Below, one piece after another: positions 62,003-64,000 of a DNA stretch of 64,000 nt. The notes under the pieces are model-generated. The model had not been told where the DNA came from. It saw only the letters and a list, made by a program, of their open reading frames with translations, and made no database searches. Both the position numbers and the translations under genes were made by a program. How positions within the stretch are numbered: the stretch's first letter is position 1; every line of letters starts with the position of its first letter. The stretch lies in the NCBI GenBank assembly GCA_048213135.1, contig PS015009.1:496001-560000 (forward strand), in the 5' to 3' direction. Source of the DNA: Reclinomonas americana ATCC 50394 (lineage: Eukaryota; Jakobida; Jakobea; Jakobida).

Positions 62003-63184
62003 TTATTGCTGGTCGAGTACCTGCATCAGTACCTCGCAGGATTTGCGTATCTCTTCTTCGGTAATGGTGAGCGGTGGCGCTATCCGCAGGCAATGCGCCG
62101 CGAAAAGGAACCAGTCGGTGAACACGCCTTTTTCAATCAGTGCGTCGATCACTTTTTTATTGGTCTCAAAACTGTCGAATGCCACGGCGATCATCAGCCC
62201 CCTGCTGTTTACTGAACGGATAAGCGGGTGCTGCAACAGGCTGCGGAACAGTTTTTCTTTCGCCGTTACCTGGTTCACGAGATTGTCTTCGAGCAGTACC
62301 TCAAAAGCGGCAAGACCGGCCGCACAGCAAACGGGGTGCCCGCCAAAAGTACTGATATGTCCCAGCACCGGGTTGTGCGTGAACGAATCCATTATATTTT
62401 TTGCCGAGATGAAAGCGCCCAGTGGCATACCGCCGCCCAGCGCCTTACCCAGTAAAAGGATATCCGGCACTATACCCAACTGCTCAAAAGCCCACAGGCT
62501 TCCATTACGGCCGAAGCCGCATTGTATTTCATCCAGTACCAGTAAGGTACCCGTGCTGTCGCATTTTTCACGGAGCGCTTTCAGCCAGCCGGGGTTGGGC
62601 ACATTAACGCCGGCCTCGGCCTGTACCGTTTCCGCGATCACACAGGCGGTGCGGTGACTGATGGCATCCAGTTCGTCGAAATTGTTGTATTCCAGTTGCA
62701 GCACATCGGGCAGTAAGGGACGAAACGCCTGCTGCCAGTATTCGCTGCCCATGACGCTGAGCGCTCCCTGCGTGCTGCCGTGGTAAGAATTTTTGAAAGA
62801 GATGATCTGTGTACGTCCGGTGCAGCGCTTGGCCAGTTTCATAGCGCCTTCGGTGGCTTCTGTTCCCGAGGCAGTAAAGAACACCGAATTCAGCGTTTGC
62901 GGCAGGTGGCGGCAAAGCAATTCTGCATAACGCACCTGCGGGGTTTGCACCAGTTCGCCGTATACCATGATGTGCAGGTATTCGTCGGCCTGCTTTTTTA
63001 TGGCTTCCACCACTTTAGGATGGCGATGCCCCACATTACATACGCTGATACCGCCGATAAGGTCGATGTAAGACCGGCCATTGACATCGTAAAGCGTACT
63101 CCCTTCTGCCTTCACGATCTCCAGGCAAAGGGGCGCTTCGGAGGTTTGGCCCACATGGGTGAGAAATAGCTGGCGGTTGTTCAT
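62003..63184 (-). CDS. Class III aminotransferase (PLP, fold type I)
   Basis: This is a 393-aa PLP enzyme. It contains YIDLIGGISVCNVGHRHPKV, the FFTASGTEATEGAMKLAKR region that contacts PLP phosphate, LVLDEIQCGFGRNG with the PLP-binding Asp, and the Schiff-base Lys in LLLGKALGGGMPLGAF. The family includes acetylornithine, ornithine and 4-aminobutyrate aminotransferases; the exact substrate cannot be told. It precedes the YiiX-like gene with a 12-bp gap and may share its transcript. Confidence 0.9.
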   Translation of the reverse strand: MNNRQLFLTHVGQTSEAPLCLEIVKAEGSTLYDVNGRSYIDLIGGISVCNVGHRHPKVVEAIKKQADEYLHIMVYGELVQTPQVRYAELLCRHLPQTLNSVFFTASGTEATEGAMKLAKRCTGRTQIISFKNSYHGSTQGALSVMGSEYWQQAFRPLLPDVLQLEYNNFDELDAISHRTACVIAETVQAEAGVNVPNPGWLKALREKCDSTGTLLVLDEIQCGFGRNGSLWAFEQLGIVPDILLLGKALGGGMPLGAFISAKNIMDSFTHNPVLGHISTFGGHPVCCAAGLAAFEVLLEDNLVNQVTAKEKLFRSLLQHPLIRSVNSRGLMIAVAFDSFETNKKVIDALIEKGVFTDWFLFAAHCLRIAPPLTITEEEIRKSCEVLMQVLDQQ

Positions 63185-63248
63185 TGGTCAAAATTACGAA
63201 TTAGGAATTAGGAATGTGCGGATATGCGGATGTGTTCGATGTGCCTCT

Positions 63249-63400
63249 ATGTCCCGGCGGGACATGTTGTGGGTAGAACGGTAATACCGGGGTTGCCGCG
63301 TTCCGGAGGAACGCATGGTGGGTGGGGTTTTGCGTGAGGGATAGCAGCGGAAAGCCCGCATCCGCCTTTGGCGGAGAGGACTTGCAGCGGATAGCCCGAC
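63249..63400. repeat. REP-like cluster of palindromes with a tandem 15-bp unit
   Basis: The stretch holds ATGTCCCGGCGGGACAT (63249-63265, perfect palindrome), GCGTTCC-GGA-GGAACGC (63298-63314), a CCGCC/GGCGG stem at 63362-63374, and two near-identical 15-mers GCAGCGGAAAGCCCG (63344-63358) and GCAGCGGATAGCCCG (63384-63398). There is no gene in it. It fills the divergent gap between the aminotransferase and the hexapeptide-repeat gene. Confidence 0.65.
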
Positions 63401-63477
63401 CCGCTACCGGCGGGGCACGCCCTATCAATCGTCATTTGTCAATGGTTTAAGAAGTACCTTTACGAAAAAGCGTATTT

Positions 63478-64000
63478 ATGCCAGTTATACTTCCTGTAAA
63501 AGGTGTGCTTCCGGTGTTTGGAAACAATTGTTTTATAGCTCCCAATGCCACTATTGTGGGCGATGTGATCATGGGCGACGACTGCAGCATCTGGTTCAAT
63601 GCTGTGCTGCGGGGCGACGTGAACAGCATACGCCTGGGTAACAAGGTAAATGTGCAGGACGGGGCGGTGATCCACTGCACTTACCAGAAAACAAAGGCTA
63701 TTATGGGAAATAATGTGAGCATTGGACACAATGCTATTGTGCATGGTTGCGTTATAGAAGATAACGTACTGGTTGGCATGGGCGCCATAGTAATGGACAA
63801 TGCCCGGATAGGCTCCAACAGCATCATTGCCGCCGGTGCCGTAGTTCTTGAAAATACAGTGGTGGAACCCGGCACGATCTACGCGGGCATACCAGCGAAG
63901 AAGGTAAAGGATATTTCGCAGGAGCTCATCAGCGGCGAAATTGACCGGATAGCGAATAACTACCTGATGTACAGCAGCTGGTTTAAGAAGGATGCAGGAG
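63478..64000 (+). CDS. Gamma-carbonic-anhydrase-like hexapeptide-repeat protein (partial, runs off the window)
   Basis: This is the N-terminal 174 aa of a left-handed beta-helix protein; the frame is still open at the right edge, where the family (about 170-180 aa) should be almost complete. It begins MPVILPVKGVLPVFGNNCFI and carries hexapeptide repeats. The three metal-site histidines of the gamma class are in DGAVIHCT, SIGHNAIVHG (two), and RGDVNSI is kept. Some members are active carbonic anhydrases, others bind CoA or act as scaffolds. No neighbour suggests which. Confidence 0.87.
   Translation, partial: MPVILPVKGVLPVFGNNCFIAPNATIVGDVIMGDDCSIWFNAVLRGDVNSIRLGNKVNVQDGAVIHCTYQKTKAIMGNNVSIGHNAIVHGCVIEDNVLVGMGAIVMDNARIGSNSIIAAGAVVLENTVVEPGTIYAGIPAKKVKDISQELISGEIDRIANNYLMYSSWFKKDAG

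Noticed and set aside
1-64000. tRNA or rRNA genes
   Set aside because: No cloverleaf with a T-loop and no rRNA stretch was recognised by eye; a tRNAscan-SE/Infernal run would be decisive.

Overview
The window reads as chromosomal DNA of a gliding, T9SS-bearing member of the Bacteroidota, most likely family Chitinophagaceae (inference from gene content, not from a search). Lineage signs seen directly are gldF/gldG, a C-terminal T9SS sorting domain, a fused murF-alr gene, many lipoproteins and secreted proteins whose signal peptides end in AQ, several TAnnTTTG promoter boxes, and two large RHS/YD proteins of the DUF6443 style. No rRNA, tRNA or CRISPR array was recognised.

Layout. (1) 1-6486, plus strand: a tight RiPP-type operon cut by the left edge: CPBP membrane protease, full-length LanB-type lantibiotic dehydratase, hotdog thioesterase, an M50 metallopeptidase with an N-terminal PqqD-like (RRE) domain, and an arginase-fold enzyme with another N-terminal RRE-like domain. 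All six arginase metal ligands are present, so this is a candidate peptide arginase (Arg to ornithine) working beside a Ser/Thr dehydratase. No precursor peptide or cyclase is in view. (2) 6545-18067, minus strand: a lipoprotein, two paralogous repeat lipoproteins, lspA, murF-alr, a TerC-like protein, gldG and gldF. (3) 18291-22688, plus: a T9SS cargo protein and two tiny proline-rich secreted proteins. (4) 22755-24870, minus: iscS-iscU-iscA. (5) 25097-28303, plus: an MG2/plug protein, methylmalonyl-CoA epimerase and a small DUF6717-like protein. (6) 29753-39551, plus, visibly AT-richer: a coiled-coil outer-membrane-like protein, two RHS proteins that look like the two parts of one shell, and a lipoprotein that may be the cognate immunity protein. 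The second RHS protein has a JAMM/DUF4329-like tip. This block is followed by an IS481-like element (39637-40812) whose transposase carries an in-frame amber stop. (7) 41332-50081, plus: a hybrid-propeller histidine kinase, a LuxR-type response regulator and five secreted proteins. (8) 50189-64000: household and accessory genes, including VOC and AraC proteins, an MBL-fold hydrolase, a propeller/barrel protein, DUF1361 protein, diacylglycerol kinase, a Coq4-like protein with a winged-helix regulator and membrane protein, a penicillin-acylase-family amidase, a YiiX-like hydrolase, a class III aminotransferase and a partial gamma-carbonic-anhydrase-like protein.

Non-coding structure worth attention: a roughly 25-bp shared operator/promoter sequence (CTTTGAAwTwCAAAG core) upstream of the Coq4-like gene and the neighbouring membrane-protein gene; a three-copy element (GAATTAyyTGTsACAAGTG...ATTTGC) upstream of the DUF6717-like gene, the RHS operon and the AraC gene; a GC-rich dispersed repeat copied at 41.2 and 51.3 kb; and a REP-like palindrome cluster at 63.25-63.40 kb.
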